Shown piece after piece: positions 1 through 9,168 of a DNA stretch of 64,000 bases. Source of the DNA: Skeletonema tropicum. Lineage: Eukaryota > Bacillariophyta > Thalassiosirophyceae > Thalassiosirales > Thalassiosiraceae. The stretch spans positions 558,001 to 622,000 of the forward strand of contig CM074134.1 in NCBI GenBank assembly GCA_037178625.1, in the 5' to 3' direction. Made by a program: the position numbers and the translations under genes. Position 1 is the stretch's first letter; each line of letters starts with the position of its first letter. The notes under the pieces are model-generated. The model had not been told where the DNA came from, did not search any database, and was given only the letters and a program-made list of their open reading frames with translations.

Positions 1-1078
1 ACATCCATCTACTACAAGAGAATCACTTTGTGCATTCCAATGATGTCAGTAGTGATCATATGCAGCTCTATCCGTCGAACATTACTTCATTGAAACCAAA
101 GGGCCTTAACAAGTCGTTGAAGATTCCACTCCGATCAATTCAGAGCAATGTAGCGCCGTAACAATAGCCTTCTTCGGAGACAAAATGTGCACCTATTCCA
201 CCCTAATCGAGCTTTAAGTCACCCAACTACGACCTTATCTCTTCAATCAAATACAATAGTTGTTGTGTCATTGTTGTCAGATGGTAATGTTGATTTGAAT
301 AACGAATCCATTGGAATTTGTTCGAGGAATGGCCATGTGTTGGGCGATGGTGATACCAAGGCTGAGTTCGCCGATGGTGGTGTAGGCAGTGAAATCGATC
401 TCAATTGTCAACTTCACGGTACAAAGCGATCCTTACATATTATTGAGAGCTCATTTGTCGTGTTTAGTTGTCTCGTCATGATTAGAGGTCGGAATAGAAC
501 AACGAAATGGGTGACATTTGTTTGTAATTGATGATGTGATGTGTAGCAGCAATGTTGGTGCCCGACGGAGTGCTATGGCCATATGAAGTCACTAACAATG
601 AACCACACCGACACTGGATGTCTATATGTAGAAGTAGCGGTGATAATTGGCGGAGAGAGGACGATCTCCGAGGTGTTACAGGCGTAGTATCGGACGACAC
701 ATCGGGAGATTCGGCTTCTTCTGGTTGACTTTTTCTCATGTGACGCTTAGATGGGGTACCAAAAAGTGCATTACGTGGCCTAGCCAGTAAGTTTCCTCAT
801 AGCTTCAGCTGCATACAGTTATATAGCACGAAATGCAAATCTGTGTACTTCAGGAGATACGATTTTTACCGCTATGCCATCAACATGGTGTTTTGGTTCA
901 CTTCCTCATGATGTGTGATGATGTTTTTGCTGCGAAATCGTGCATGGAGCAAAAGAGGCGGGATTTTTTGTGAAATATTTTATTTTTCTAATTTCGGCGG
1001 AAAGGGAGTGCCGTTATCTATCTTGTATGACATATACGTAGGAATCAATTTGACGGAGTCGAGGAGATGAGACAGCTA
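1..1078 (+). mobile_element. Right part of a 1.54-kb inverted-repeat element, cut by the window start
   Basis: This stretch matches 32982-34059 almost base for base and 25541-26618 in reverse complement. It ends in GGAGATGAGACAGC followed by TA, the same terminus as the two complete copies. Its left end lies outside the window. A 114-codon open frame at 187-531 is present in all copies but resembles no protein I know, so I do not call it a gene. It is a non-autonomous DNA-transposon-like repeat. Confidence 0.85.
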
Positions 1079-1478
1079 TACTGTGCTAGGGAAACTAAGT
1101 AGTATCACTGGTATTGTACTGGAAATGAAAATAAGAACCGAGTAAACACATTTGAATTTGTGTGTGTGAGAGCTAATGCGACAATCTCGTCAGATTGGCA
1201 TCAAGGCCATGCCTGGAAAACCTCCAGATTAGAAGAAAGAGAACCCGAATTCAATTCAAATGTCCGAGACCCGAGACTGTCGGGTCCTACAAGGCAAAAT
1301 AGGCGGCATAAAATATTTCAAAATCAAAATCAAAATCATGTCATTTGCGCCTGCAACCTGCAACATTCATAATTTCGTTGATGGAAGTACCACAGTACCG
1401 TAGGTCGTTTAAATTCCTGTTGTGATTAAAAATAAGGATCCAATCAAATCGACGTACAATAGTATATTTCATGTAAAA
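1079..1478. other. Intergenic region upstream of the first PDZ gene
   Basis: About 400 bp of unique, AT-rich sequence between the inverted-repeat element and the first PDZ gene. It should hold the promoter and 5' UTR of that gene. I see no clear TATA box, no RNA gene and no convincing coding stretch. The short open frame at 1160-1372 lacks an ATG start. Confidence 0.5.
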
Positions 1479-3662
1479 ATGTTTGACATTCTCGAGTCAT
1501 TCACCCAATTTTGTGGCGGTGAGGCCCAAGTAGCCACTTCTGCTCCGGAGAATCCTCCAGAGAGCACGGCCGCAGCAGGAGCAGATCCAAAGAAAGAAGA
1601 AGTTGTTGCCGATTCGACAGGGTTGAAAACCAAGAGCAGCTTCGGCCCTTTTGTCGATCCAATGGATGCAGGCAACTACCTTGTTGCCCATCTTACGAGA
1701 CCAATGGGTATTCTCTTTGAAGAGAATCTTGATGACGTCCATGTATTTGGCGGCGCCTTCATTGCCGAAGTGAAAGATGGTTCTATTGCGGCAGCCGACG
1801 GATCCATCCATCGCGGAGATCAGCTGGTAGCAATTGGAACGAAGAGAATCAGCGGTATGGATTTTGATGAAGTGATGAAAATCATCGAGGGGAGTGCTAC
1901 GAAGATCAAGTTGACAGTGTTCCGAGGCCCAGCGGAAAGTTTGTACAGTCCTTGGGCTAGTGTAGATTGGATAGATACGTTTGTAGCAGAAAGAGGGGAA
2001 GTGGCTGCGCTGTATGAAGGTCAAGTTGACAGTTTTGCTTTCCCAGATTATACTGCGTATCTACCCGTCAAGGACGATTCTCGTGCAGTTTCACCAGTAG
2101 ATGGAGTTGCATTTGGCGCAGTGAAAGCCGACTTATTTGGTGCTGCGACAACTGCAGTACTTGATGCAGTCGATGAAGAGAACAAAGCTGACGTAACGCT
2201 TGGACTTGGAGATGCAGAGGCTTTGAAGCCCACCGCAGTAGAGGAAGTGGAAGTCCCAGATGCGGGGGATGAAGGTGAAGCTTATGAAAGGAATGATGTT
2301 AATGCCGATGCGGTTATAGGAGTTGATACCAATGAAGATGGTGTAGAGGAAGAAGCTGACGCTGTTGAAGAAGTACTGGCAAGTGATGCAGGAGTTGAAT
2401 CTGTGGAAAAAGATGGTCTAGAGGAAGAAGCTGACGCTGTTGAAGAAGTACTCGCAATTGATGCAGGAGTTGAATCTGTGGAAGAAGATGGTGTAGAGGA
2501 AGAAGCTGACGCTGTTGAAGAAGTGCTGGCAAGTGATGCAGGAGTTGAATCTGTGGAAAAAGATGGTCTAAAAGAAGAAGCTGACGTCGTTGAAGAAGTG
2601 CTGGCAAGTGATGCAGGAGTTGAATCTACGGCCGAGGATGGTGTAGAGGAAGAAGCTGACGCTGTTGAAGAAGTGCTGGCAAGTGATGCAGGAGTTGAAT
2701 CTACGGCCGAAGATGGTGTAGAGGAAGAAGCTGACGCTGTTGAAGAAGTGCTGGCAAGTGATGCAGGAGTTGAATCTACGGCCGAAGATGGTGTAGAGGA
2801 AGAAGCTGACGTCGTTGAAGAAGTACTCACAATTGATGCAGGAGTTGAATCTACGGTCGAAGATGGTCTAGAGGAAGAAGCTGACGCCGTTGAAGAAGTA
2901 CTCGCAATTGATGCAGGAGTTGAATCTGTGGAAGAAGATGGTGTAGAGGAAGAAGCTGACGTCGTTGAAGAAGTACTCGCAATTGATGCAGGAATTGATG
3001 CAGGAGTTGAATCTACGGCCGAAGATGGTGTAGAGGAAGAAGCTGACGCTGTTGAAGAAGTACTCGCAATTGATGCAGGAGTTAAATGTACGGTCGAAGA
3101 TGGTCTAGAGGAAGAAGCTGCAGCCGTTGAAGAAGTGCTGGCAAGTGATGCAGGAGTTGAATCTACGGTCGAAGATGGTCTAGAGGAAGAAGCTGACGCC
3201 GTTGAAGAAGAGCTGTTAACTGATGAAGGAGTTGAATCTACGGTCGAAGATGATGTTAATGCTGATGGAGAATTTCCAAGCGAAGCTACGCCACCAAGCA
3301 ATGGCATTTTGGAAACGCCCACTGTTCAGATGGGGCTGGAGAAGTTCGAAACGAGTCCAGCTCCAGCTCCTGTTGATATCACTGAGTCATTTGATGAGAA
3401 AAAAGATGCTGATAGTACCGATCTAGTCGTAGTTGAGGATGAGGCTAACATCATTGAAGATTGTGTAGGCGAAGGCACACCAGAGGCTGAAACTCCACTG
3501 CCTCATGAATCAGTGGACTTGTTTGATTATCATGATACAAATGTAAATCCAATGCCTCTTGGATCAGTCACTAATGCAAGCAAGATTGGGGACTTGTTAG
3601 ATTATCCAGCACTGGTTTCTGATGACGAACAGGATGATTTGGATTTGATGTCATTCAATTGA
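1479..3662 (+). CDS. PDZ-domain protein with 12 acidic 25-residue repeats (PDZ paralog 1)
   Basis: A 727-residue protein. The frame is open from 1422, but that is a GTG; the ATG at 1479 gives MFDILESFTQFCGG, the N-terminal motif shared with the paralogs at 4386, 6762 and 9169. A single PDZ domain spans about residues 65-155, with the carboxylate-binding loop as PMGILFEEN, then GGAFIAEV, GDQLVAIG and GMDFDEVMKII. The tail is extremely acidic and holds twelve tandem copies of a 25-residue unit (consensus DGVEEEADAVEEVLASDAG plus VESTAE) at 2337-3248. There is no signal peptide or membrane segment. PDZ domains bind C-terminal peptides, so a scaffold or adaptor role is likely, but the partner is unknown. 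It is the first of a + strand array of PDZ, PDZ-MDR and MDR genes. The gene is sure, the PDZ call strong, and the role is inference. Confidence 0.85.
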   Translation: MFDILESFTQFCGGEAQVATSAPENPPESTAAAGADPKKEEVVADSTGLKTKSSFGPFVDPMDAGNYLVAHLTRPMGILFEENLDDVHVFGGAFIAEVKDGSIAAADGSIHRGDQLVAIGTKRISGMDFDEVMKIIEGSATKIKLTVFRGPAESLYSPWASVDWIDTFVAERGEVAALYEGQVDSFAFPDYTAYLPVKDDSRAVSPVDGVAFGAVKADLFGAATTAVLDAVDEENKADVTLGLGDAEALKPTAVEEVEVPDAGDEGEAYERNDVNADAVIGVDTNEDGVEEEADAVEEVLASDAGVESVEKDGLEEEADAVEEVLAIDAGVESVEEDGVEEEADAVEEVLASDAGVESVEKDGLKEEADVVEEVLASDAGVESTAEDGVEEEADAVEEVLASDAGVESTAEDGVEEEADAVEEVLASDAGVESTAEDGVEEEADVVEEVLTIDAGVESTVEDGLEEEADAVEEVLAIDAGVESVEEDGVEEEADVVEEVLAIDAGIDAGVESTAEDGVEEEADAVEEVLAIDAGVKCTVEDGLEEEAAAVEEVLASDAGVESTVEDGLEEEADAVEEELLTDEGVESTVEDDVNADGEFPSEATPPSNGILETPTVQMGLEKFETSPAPAPVDITESFDEKKDADSTDLVVVEDEANIIEDCVGEGTPEAETPLPHESVDLFDYHDTNVNPMPLGSVTNASKIGDLLDYPALVSDDEQDDLDLMSFN
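2337..3248 (+). repeat. Coding minisatellite: twelve 75-bp units
   Basis: Twelve in-frame copies of a 75-bp unit encode the acidic tail of PDZ paralog 1. One copy carries an extra 12 bp (IDAG repeated). Neighbouring units are nearly identical and variants alternate (ASDAG or AIDAG, VEEDG or TAEDG), which is typical of recent slippage or unequal exchange. Copy number is probably variable between strains. Confidence 0.9.
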
Positions 3663-4385
3663 GATACTCGTGTTGAGGTTGCTAAGTGCTGCTTCGGCAT
3701 GGGTACTCAACATCACAACTTTCAGCTTAAAGAAATGTGTTTGTTTGTACGAGTGATGTTATATGTATTATAATTATGTGCGAAGTCGATTACAATTGCC
3801 CTGCAGTGCAGATTAAATCGTCTAATGAATCTAAAACTATAGTCAAACTAGAATCAACTTTTCGGTTTTCTGTTTCCTTTCCATATCAGCAAGTGGTAGG
3901 AATTGAATTAGTCAATTGCATTAGTCAATTGCAATAGTCAATTGCATTAGTACGGGTAGAGGATTATGATATGTAGTACTTTAGTGTGCATCGCCACCAG
4001 ATGAGATGGAAAATGAACTTGTGCATGTATGTTGTATCTCTACACAGGCAGGATGAATGAAATCATGTGCACTCCTTGCAGTCAAAGAAGCTCAGCGGCA
4101 GAGACAGACACCATCTAAATCTTGACCTTATCTTGCATATGTGTTTCTCAAAATTCAAAGTAGGAATTAGTATTAGTAATCGAATGGGATATCTATCAGA
4201 GGCAGAATTCTTACCAATGAGAAAAGATCCGACAAAGAGCCAATAAGTACTAAGTACCCTGGCCAATTTTTGATAAAATCATAAACGAGTTAGGCCAGTT
4301 AAGAAGTACAGTCAATCTGTTGCAAACAACAAAGTTTTACAGACTGGCTCATGACATAATATCAAAGCAACGGTAGCCATCTGCA
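3663..4385. other. Intergenic region between PDZ paralogs 1 and 2
   Basis: About 720 bp without a gene. The only notable structure is a small direct repeat at about 3908-3950, three copies of AGTCAATTGCATT-like sequence. The rest is unremarkable AT-rich sequence that should contain the 3' UTR of paralog 1 and the promoter of paralog 2. Confidence 0.5.
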
Positions 4386-6224
4386 ATGTTCTCCTTCCTT
4401 GATTCATGTACCTCATTTTGCGCAGGCGAGGAGGTCAAAGCACAAACTCCTTCAGCTGAGGTAGTCAAAGCACAAACTGATTCAGCTGCGGTGAGTGCTC
4501 CGGCATCAGAGGCATTATTTGTTCTAGAAAATGAAGCCGAGTCGACACATCAAGAGCATGGCATATATGACGCTGTTACCAAGGCAATAGTAGATGCAGT
4601 CGATCCAATGGATGCGAGCAACTACCTTGTTGTCCATCTTACGAGACCGATGGGTATTCTCTTTGAGGAGAATCTTGATGACAACCATGGTGGCGCCTTT
4701 ATTGCAAGAATCATGGAAGGGTGTAGTGCGGCAGTCGACGGATTGATCTGTCCCGGTGATCAACTCGTAGCCATTGGAACGAGAAGAGTCAGCGGTATGG
4801 ACTTTGACGAAATTATGAAAATAATCGAGGAGAGTGATAGCAAGATCAAATTGACGATATTCCGAGGCCCAGCGGGAAGTTTGTACGGTCCTTTGGCAAA
4901 TGTAGAGTGGCTGGATGAGTTTGTAGCGGAAAGAGGGGAAGAAGCTGAATTGCTTCGTGCTGCCTCCGCTGCAGAAGTGTTCGATGTGGTTAGTGAGACA
5001 GTAAAAGCCGAGTTATTTAATGACGTAGCAGCTGCTGTGCTTGATGAAGTTAGAAGCATGGATAACGCTGATGAAAAGCTTGTAGATGCACAGCCTAATA
5101 CCGAGGAGGAATCCGCAACAGAGGAGAATTTAGTTGTTGTTGAGGATGAAGTTGAGGTGGAAGAAGTGGTAAATTCCGAAGCAATTCCAGAAAGTACAGC
5201 CACAGAGGCAGAGGAAGATGATGTTGCTACAGAAGAAGAAGGAGATGACCGTAACATTCATTCGGAGACAGAAGCCAACTTAGCAGAGGGAGCAGTTCCT
5301 GTAGAGGACGAAGTTGAATTGGATGGGAAAATCGAAGATGAAGTTGGAAACATGGATAAAGCTGATGAAAAGCTTGCGGATGTAGAAACTAATGTCGATG
5401 AGGAATTCGCAACAGAGGATAAGTTAGTTGTTGTTGAGGATGAAGTTGAGGTGGAAGCAGGTGAAAAGCTTTTGGATGCAGAGGCTGATGTTGAGGAGGA
5501 ATCTACAACAGAGGAGAAATTAGTGATTGTCGAGGATGTAGTTGCGGTGGAAGAAGGTGAAAAGCTTGTGGATGCAGAGGCTGATGTCGAGGAGGAACCT
5601 GCAACAGAGGATAAGTTAGTTGTTGTTGAGGATGAAGTTGCGGTGGCAGAAGGGAATAATTCCGAAGCTGTTCCAGAAAGTACAGCCACAGAGGTAGAGG
5701 AAGTCGTAGTTCTTGATAATGACGTAGTTGCAGAGAATGAAGGAGATGAACGTAACGTTCATTCGGAGACTGAAGTTCTCGCAGAGGACGAAGTTGAATT
5801 GGATGGGAAAACCGAATGTGAAGCTGATCTAGAGAAAGATAGTGATGCAGATGCAGATGCAGATGAAGCTTTAGTTGTTATTGAGAATGAAGTTGGGGCG
5901 GATGTAGGAGCTTTGGTCGAGACCGATGAAGAGAAAGGAACCAACGCAACGAATGAAGCGTTAAAAGTTGTCGAGAGTGAAGTAGGTGCAGATGAAAAAG
6001 TAGATGACACAGCTGATCACGAAAGAAAATCAGTCTCATCAGAGGAATCTTTAGTGATTGTGGAGCATGAAGTTGAAGGTGATGAAGAACTTTCATGTGA
6101 GCTTGCACAAGAGACTGCTCCTACACTCAATGCGATCAATACCGCAAACAATGACTTGTTGGATGATACGGCAAGCGAGCCAGTTTCCACTGCATTGGCC
6201 TCTGATTTCGAGAAGAATGCGTGA
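4386..6224 (+). CDS. PDZ-domain protein with acidic tail (PDZ paralog 2)
   Basis: A 612-residue protein starting MFSFLDSCTSFCAGEE, the family N-terminal motif. The PDZ domain covers about residues 80-167 (PMGILFEEN, GGAFIARI, GDQLVAIGTRRVSGMDFDE). It is followed by the family segment EWLDEFVAERGEEA and a Glu/Asp/Val-rich tail of about 430 residues. The tail contains roughly 32-residue repeats built on TEDKLVVVEDEVAV and EKLVDAEADVEEE (about 5400-5660), different from the repeats of paralogs 1, 3 and 4. No signal peptide or membrane segment is visible. A decayed copy of this type of tail lies at 8190-8700. A scaffold-like role is inferred from the PDZ domain only. Confidence 0.85.
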   Translation: MFSFLDSCTSFCAGEEVKAQTPSAEVVKAQTDSAAVSAPASEALFVLENEAESTHQEHGIYDAVTKAIVDAVDPMDASNYLVVHLTRPMGILFEENLDDNHGGAFIARIMEGCSAAVDGLICPGDQLVAIGTRRVSGMDFDEIMKIIEESDSKIKLTIFRGPAGSLYGPLANVEWLDEFVAERGEEAELLRAASAAEVFDVVSETVKAELFNDVAAAVLDEVRSMDNADEKLVDAQPNTEEESATEENLVVVEDEVEVEEVVNSEAIPESTATEAEEDDVATEEEGDDRNIHSETEANLAEGAVPVEDEVELDGKIEDEVGNMDKADEKLADVETNVDEEFATEDKLVVVEDEVEVEAGEKLLDAEADVEEESTTEEKLVIVEDVVAVEEGEKLVDAEADVEEEPATEDKLVVVEDEVAVAEGNNSEAVPESTATEVEEVVVLDNDVVAENEGDERNVHSETEVLAEDEVELDGKTECEADLEKDSDADADADEALVVIENEVGADVGALVETDEEKGTNATNEALKVVESEVGADEKVDDTADHERKSVSSEESLVIVEHEVEGDEELSCELAQETAPTLNAINTANNDLLDDTASEPVSTALASDFEKNA

Positions 6225-6761
6225 AGGAATCACATTGTTCAAATGCTATGTATGACCCCTCAAAAGCAACTTATATCTGAGAGGCAATGTCGTTGAACAT
6301 ATTGATTTGACGTGACATGATGTAATGTAAAGGTTTTGAGATTCGAGATAGTGAAGAATTTGTAATTAATGTAGTGCATGTAATAGACAGATAATGCATA
6401 TGGTATGAATATGATGTAGATTCTATTCTATTCGACACAGAACACATCCAAGCAATGTTTAAAACACCAAACTGGTGCAGACAATTTAGTGCGATACTCT
6501 TTCTTCTTTTGGGTGTCTCTTTCTCAAAAGTATTTTGGTCTTGCTATTCTGTCTCGCGTTTCTTCTCGCTTCGACCGGTGGTATGTCCACTCACAAATTT
6601 GTTGCTCGAACGAAGATACAACGTTGTTGTTGAAGATAGAATCTCCGTTGAAGCGCTTGGCCGATACTAATTGTAATTGCTTGCTTTATATCATTGTTCT
6701 TCATTACAAAGTCGCTTTATGTCTAGAAAAGGTCATATAAGGCAACATCACGAGCACCAGC
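6225..6761. other. Intergenic region and promoter of PDZ paralog 3
   Basis: About 540 bp without a gene. The stretch around 6490-6545, with CTTTCTCAA and ATTTTGGTCTTG, recurs at about 8890-8942 upstream of PDZ paralog 4. The two genes were therefore duplicated together with promoter sequence. The small open frames here are not supported as genes. Confidence 0.5.
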
Positions 6762-8111
6762 ATGTTTGATTGTCTTGATAAATGCAGCTTATTCTGCGGC
6801 GGTCCTGTAGCGCCAGTTCCAGATCCAGGGAATGAAGCCAAGTTGCCATTGAAAGAGCATGGCAAAGATGATACCGCCGGTAAGGGAACATTATTAGATC
6901 CGGTCGATCCAATGGATGTGAAGAATTACCTTACTGTGCATCTTACGAGACCCATAGGTATTCTCTTTGAAGAGAATCATGATGATCAGTATGGAGGTGC
7001 CTTCGTTGCAGACATCAATGAAGGATGTAATGCGGCAGCCGACGGATCTATCTGCAGCGGATACCAGCTGATAGCAGTTGGAACGAAGAGAGTCAGTGGT
7101 ATGGACTTCGAAGTTATGAAACTTATTTTTGACAGCGTAGAGACGGAAACTAAGCTGACGTTCTTCAGAGGCCCAGCGGAAAGTTTGTACGGACCTTCTG
7201 GGGTAAGTGTCGAGTGGCTGGATGAGTTTGTAGCAGAAAGAGGAAGAGAAAATGAAAGTGAGGCATCGCCAGATGTTGGACATGCTCAGGCGCATCATAA
7301 TGTGTTGGATGATGTTGCTCTTGCTGCTGCAGCATTAAGAGATGTAGTTGACGAGACCTTTTTTACAGCATGTCAAACATTTTTGGATGCAAAGTCTAAT
7401 GTCGAAAGAGAAGATGCCGCGACAAAGGCAGAGGAAACTTCAGTAGCTGTTGAGGATGAAGTAGTTGCTGCTGAAGCTGTCGAATGCGATGCTGAAGACA
7501 CAACTGAAGATTTAGTAAATGATGATGAAGGTGATATAGATGAAGAAATCGAACGCGTTTTCCAAGTCGATAATGAAGCAGATGCATTAGCAACCGTTGA
7601 AGATAATGCCGACAGCGGAGAAGACGGCGCATGCGATGCTATTCGAGAGGCAGAAACTCCAATGTTGAACAATGCAGTCAAAGCAAGCAAGGACTGGCTT
7701 GACAAATATCTTGCCAATCCAGAGAACCAGATTGTTTCCAATCGCGAAGTGGACGCAGTTGACATGGTTGATGAACCCACAGCAGATTTGGAGGCACGTT
7801 GCAAGAAAGCTGTTGAAGTGAAGGAAGCTGCATTGGCTGCAGTCGTCGAAAGTGATAACAGTTATGGCACCAAAGGCATTTTGACGGAATCTTGTTATTC
7901 TCCAAAGGGTGTAGATGAAATGAATGGTTTCGTAGATTTGCACGAGTCATATCCTGTTAGTATCGAAGAATTTAATGATGACGAAAGTGCTGTTTCGTCA
8001 ATTTGGTCGGAGTCAGATGACTTAGGGGAGCTTGAAGAAGTGCCGATGAAACAGGTTTCGGCTTTGGCTGCCTTGGGCGCTGCGTCCACATTGATAGCTA
8101 ACCAAGGGTAA
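6762..8111 (+). CDS. PDZ-domain protein, short form (PDZ paralog 3)
   Basis: A 449-residue protein, MFDCLDKCSLFCGGPVAP at the start. The PDZ domain covers about residues 55-145 (PIGILFEENHDD, GGAFVADI, GYQLIAVGTKRVSGMDFEVM). The normal GDQL is GYQL here, and one residue is missing in the helix (DFEVM instead of DFDEVM). The tail has a single copy of the 50-residue unit that is repeated six times in paralog 4, then a conserved C-terminal part shared with paralog 4 (KASKDWLDKYLANPENQIVS). It ends in a short hydrophobic stretch, LAALGAASTLIANQG. It is the closest relative of paralog 4 and shows the unexpanded state. The function is unknown beyond peptide-binding potential. Confidence 0.85.
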   Translation: MFDCLDKCSLFCGGPVAPVPDPGNEAKLPLKEHGKDDTAGKGTLLDPVDPMDVKNYLTVHLTRPIGILFEENHDDQYGGAFVADINEGCNAAADGSICSGYQLIAVGTKRVSGMDFEVMKLIFDSVETETKLTFFRGPAESLYGPSGVSVEWLDEFVAERGRENESEASPDVGHAQAHHNVLDDVALAAAALRDVVDETFFTACQTFLDAKSNVEREDAATKAEETSVAVEDEVVAAEAVECDAEDTTEDLVNDDEGDIDEEIERVFQVDNEADALATVEDNADSGEDGACDAIREAETPMLNNAVKASKDWLDKYLANPENQIVSNREVDAVDMVDEPTADLEARCKKAVEVKEAALAAVVESDNSYGTKGILTESCYSPKGVDEMNGFVDLHESYPVSIEEFNDDESAVSSIWSESDDLGELEEVPMKQVSALAALGAASTLIANQG

Positions 8112-8189
8112 ATAAGTAGCTAACATTATGTGAGCATAATGTAGTACTCTCAATTGGAAAGGCGTTTGGCCATTCGTTTCATATTGAGG

Positions 8190-8700
8190 AAGGATAAAGC
8201 TGATGAAAAGCTTGTGGATGCGAGGCTTATGTCGAGGAGGAATCCGCAATAGAGGAGAAGTTAGTGATTGTTGAGGACGAAGTTGAGGTGGAAGAAGTGG
8301 TAAATTCCGACGCAATTCCAGAAAGTACAGCAGCAGAGGTATCGGGAGGAAGCCATAGTTCTTGATAATGACGTTGCCACAGAAGACGAAGGAGATGAAC
8401 GTAGACAGAAGCCAGCATAGCAGTGGGAGCAGTTATATACAGCGGATGTAAGAGGTGCGGTCGAGACCGATAAAGAGAAAAGAGCCAACGCAAGAAAGGA
8501 AGCCGTAGTTGTTGTTGAGAATTAAGTAATGCAGATGAGAAAGTAGTTGAAACCGCAGATCTCGAAAAGGAATAAGACGCATCAGAAGAATCTTCAGTAA
8601 TTGTTGAATATTGTTGTATCGTATGTTTAAACCGATGACAAATTTTCATGTGAGCTTGCACAAGAGACTGCTCCTACGCTCACTTGTTGGATTGAGCAAA
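8190..8700 (+). pseudogene. Decayed tail of a PDZ paralog of the 4386 type
   Basis: This sequence resembles the 3' half of the gene at 4386: KADEKLVDA-like, EEKLVIVEDEVEVEEVVNS-like and AQETAPTL-like segments can be read in it. Stops and frame changes interrupt it at many points (for example TAG near 8250 and TAA near 8523), and no PDZ domain or ATG is left. It sits between paralogs 3 and 4 in the same orientation. It is a broken paralog or a partial duplication. Confidence 0.7.
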
Positions 8701-9168
8701 TAATGCATATTATGCAGATTCTAATCTATTATAACAACGTATCGCTATTATCGCAGTCCAGCCAAACTGCGCACGATCTCTAGAGGACTGCGAGCCTACT
8801 GGAGCATCTAAACGCCTACCCACTGATATGAGCGAGGAGAGGGAGGGGTAGGGGAGGGGTTATGTTTTACAGTGAGTTCGATAGTCTTTCTTCTATACAA
8901 GATTTCTTCTTTTGTCCACTTTCTCAACATTTTGGTCTTGTGTACACAACTTCGGTTTTGAATTCAAATTGGCGCCTGTCTCAATTTCCTGTCCGTGCTC
9001 AATTCTCTTGCTAGAGCTGCTGTAGATATCAATCGACTAGAGACAGTCCACAGGTTTTATTCAGCTCATTCGCTGTCATGTTCATTGCTCATCTGCTTCG
9101 GCCGTATCAGCTTGCTTGATTTATTCATTGATCGTTGTGTGGTTGGCGCTGTATGTCTAGACACCAAT
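8701..9168. other. Intergenic region and promoter of PDZ paralog 4
   Basis: About 470 bp between the decayed tail and paralog 4. A GA-rich stretch (GGGAGGGGTAGGGGAGGGG near 8842) and promoter-like sequence shared with the region before 6762 are visible. The open frame continues upstream of 9169 to a GTG at 8995, but there is no ATG in that part. Confidence 0.5.

Noticed and set aside
2282..3322. Long Ser/Thr/Ala-rich open frame on the minus strand opposite PDZ paralog 1
   Set aside because: It is the mirror of Glu/Asp/Ala/Val-rich coding repeats. The + strand frame has the start, the PDZ domain and the paralogs.
4760..6108. Ser-rich minus-strand frames opposite PDZ paralog 2
   Set aside because: They are antisense shadows of an acidic coding sequence without their own start context or homology.
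8995..9168. Upstream extension of PDZ paralog 4
   Set aside because: It starts with GTG and is not shared by the paralogs, and the family N-terminal motif begins at 9169.
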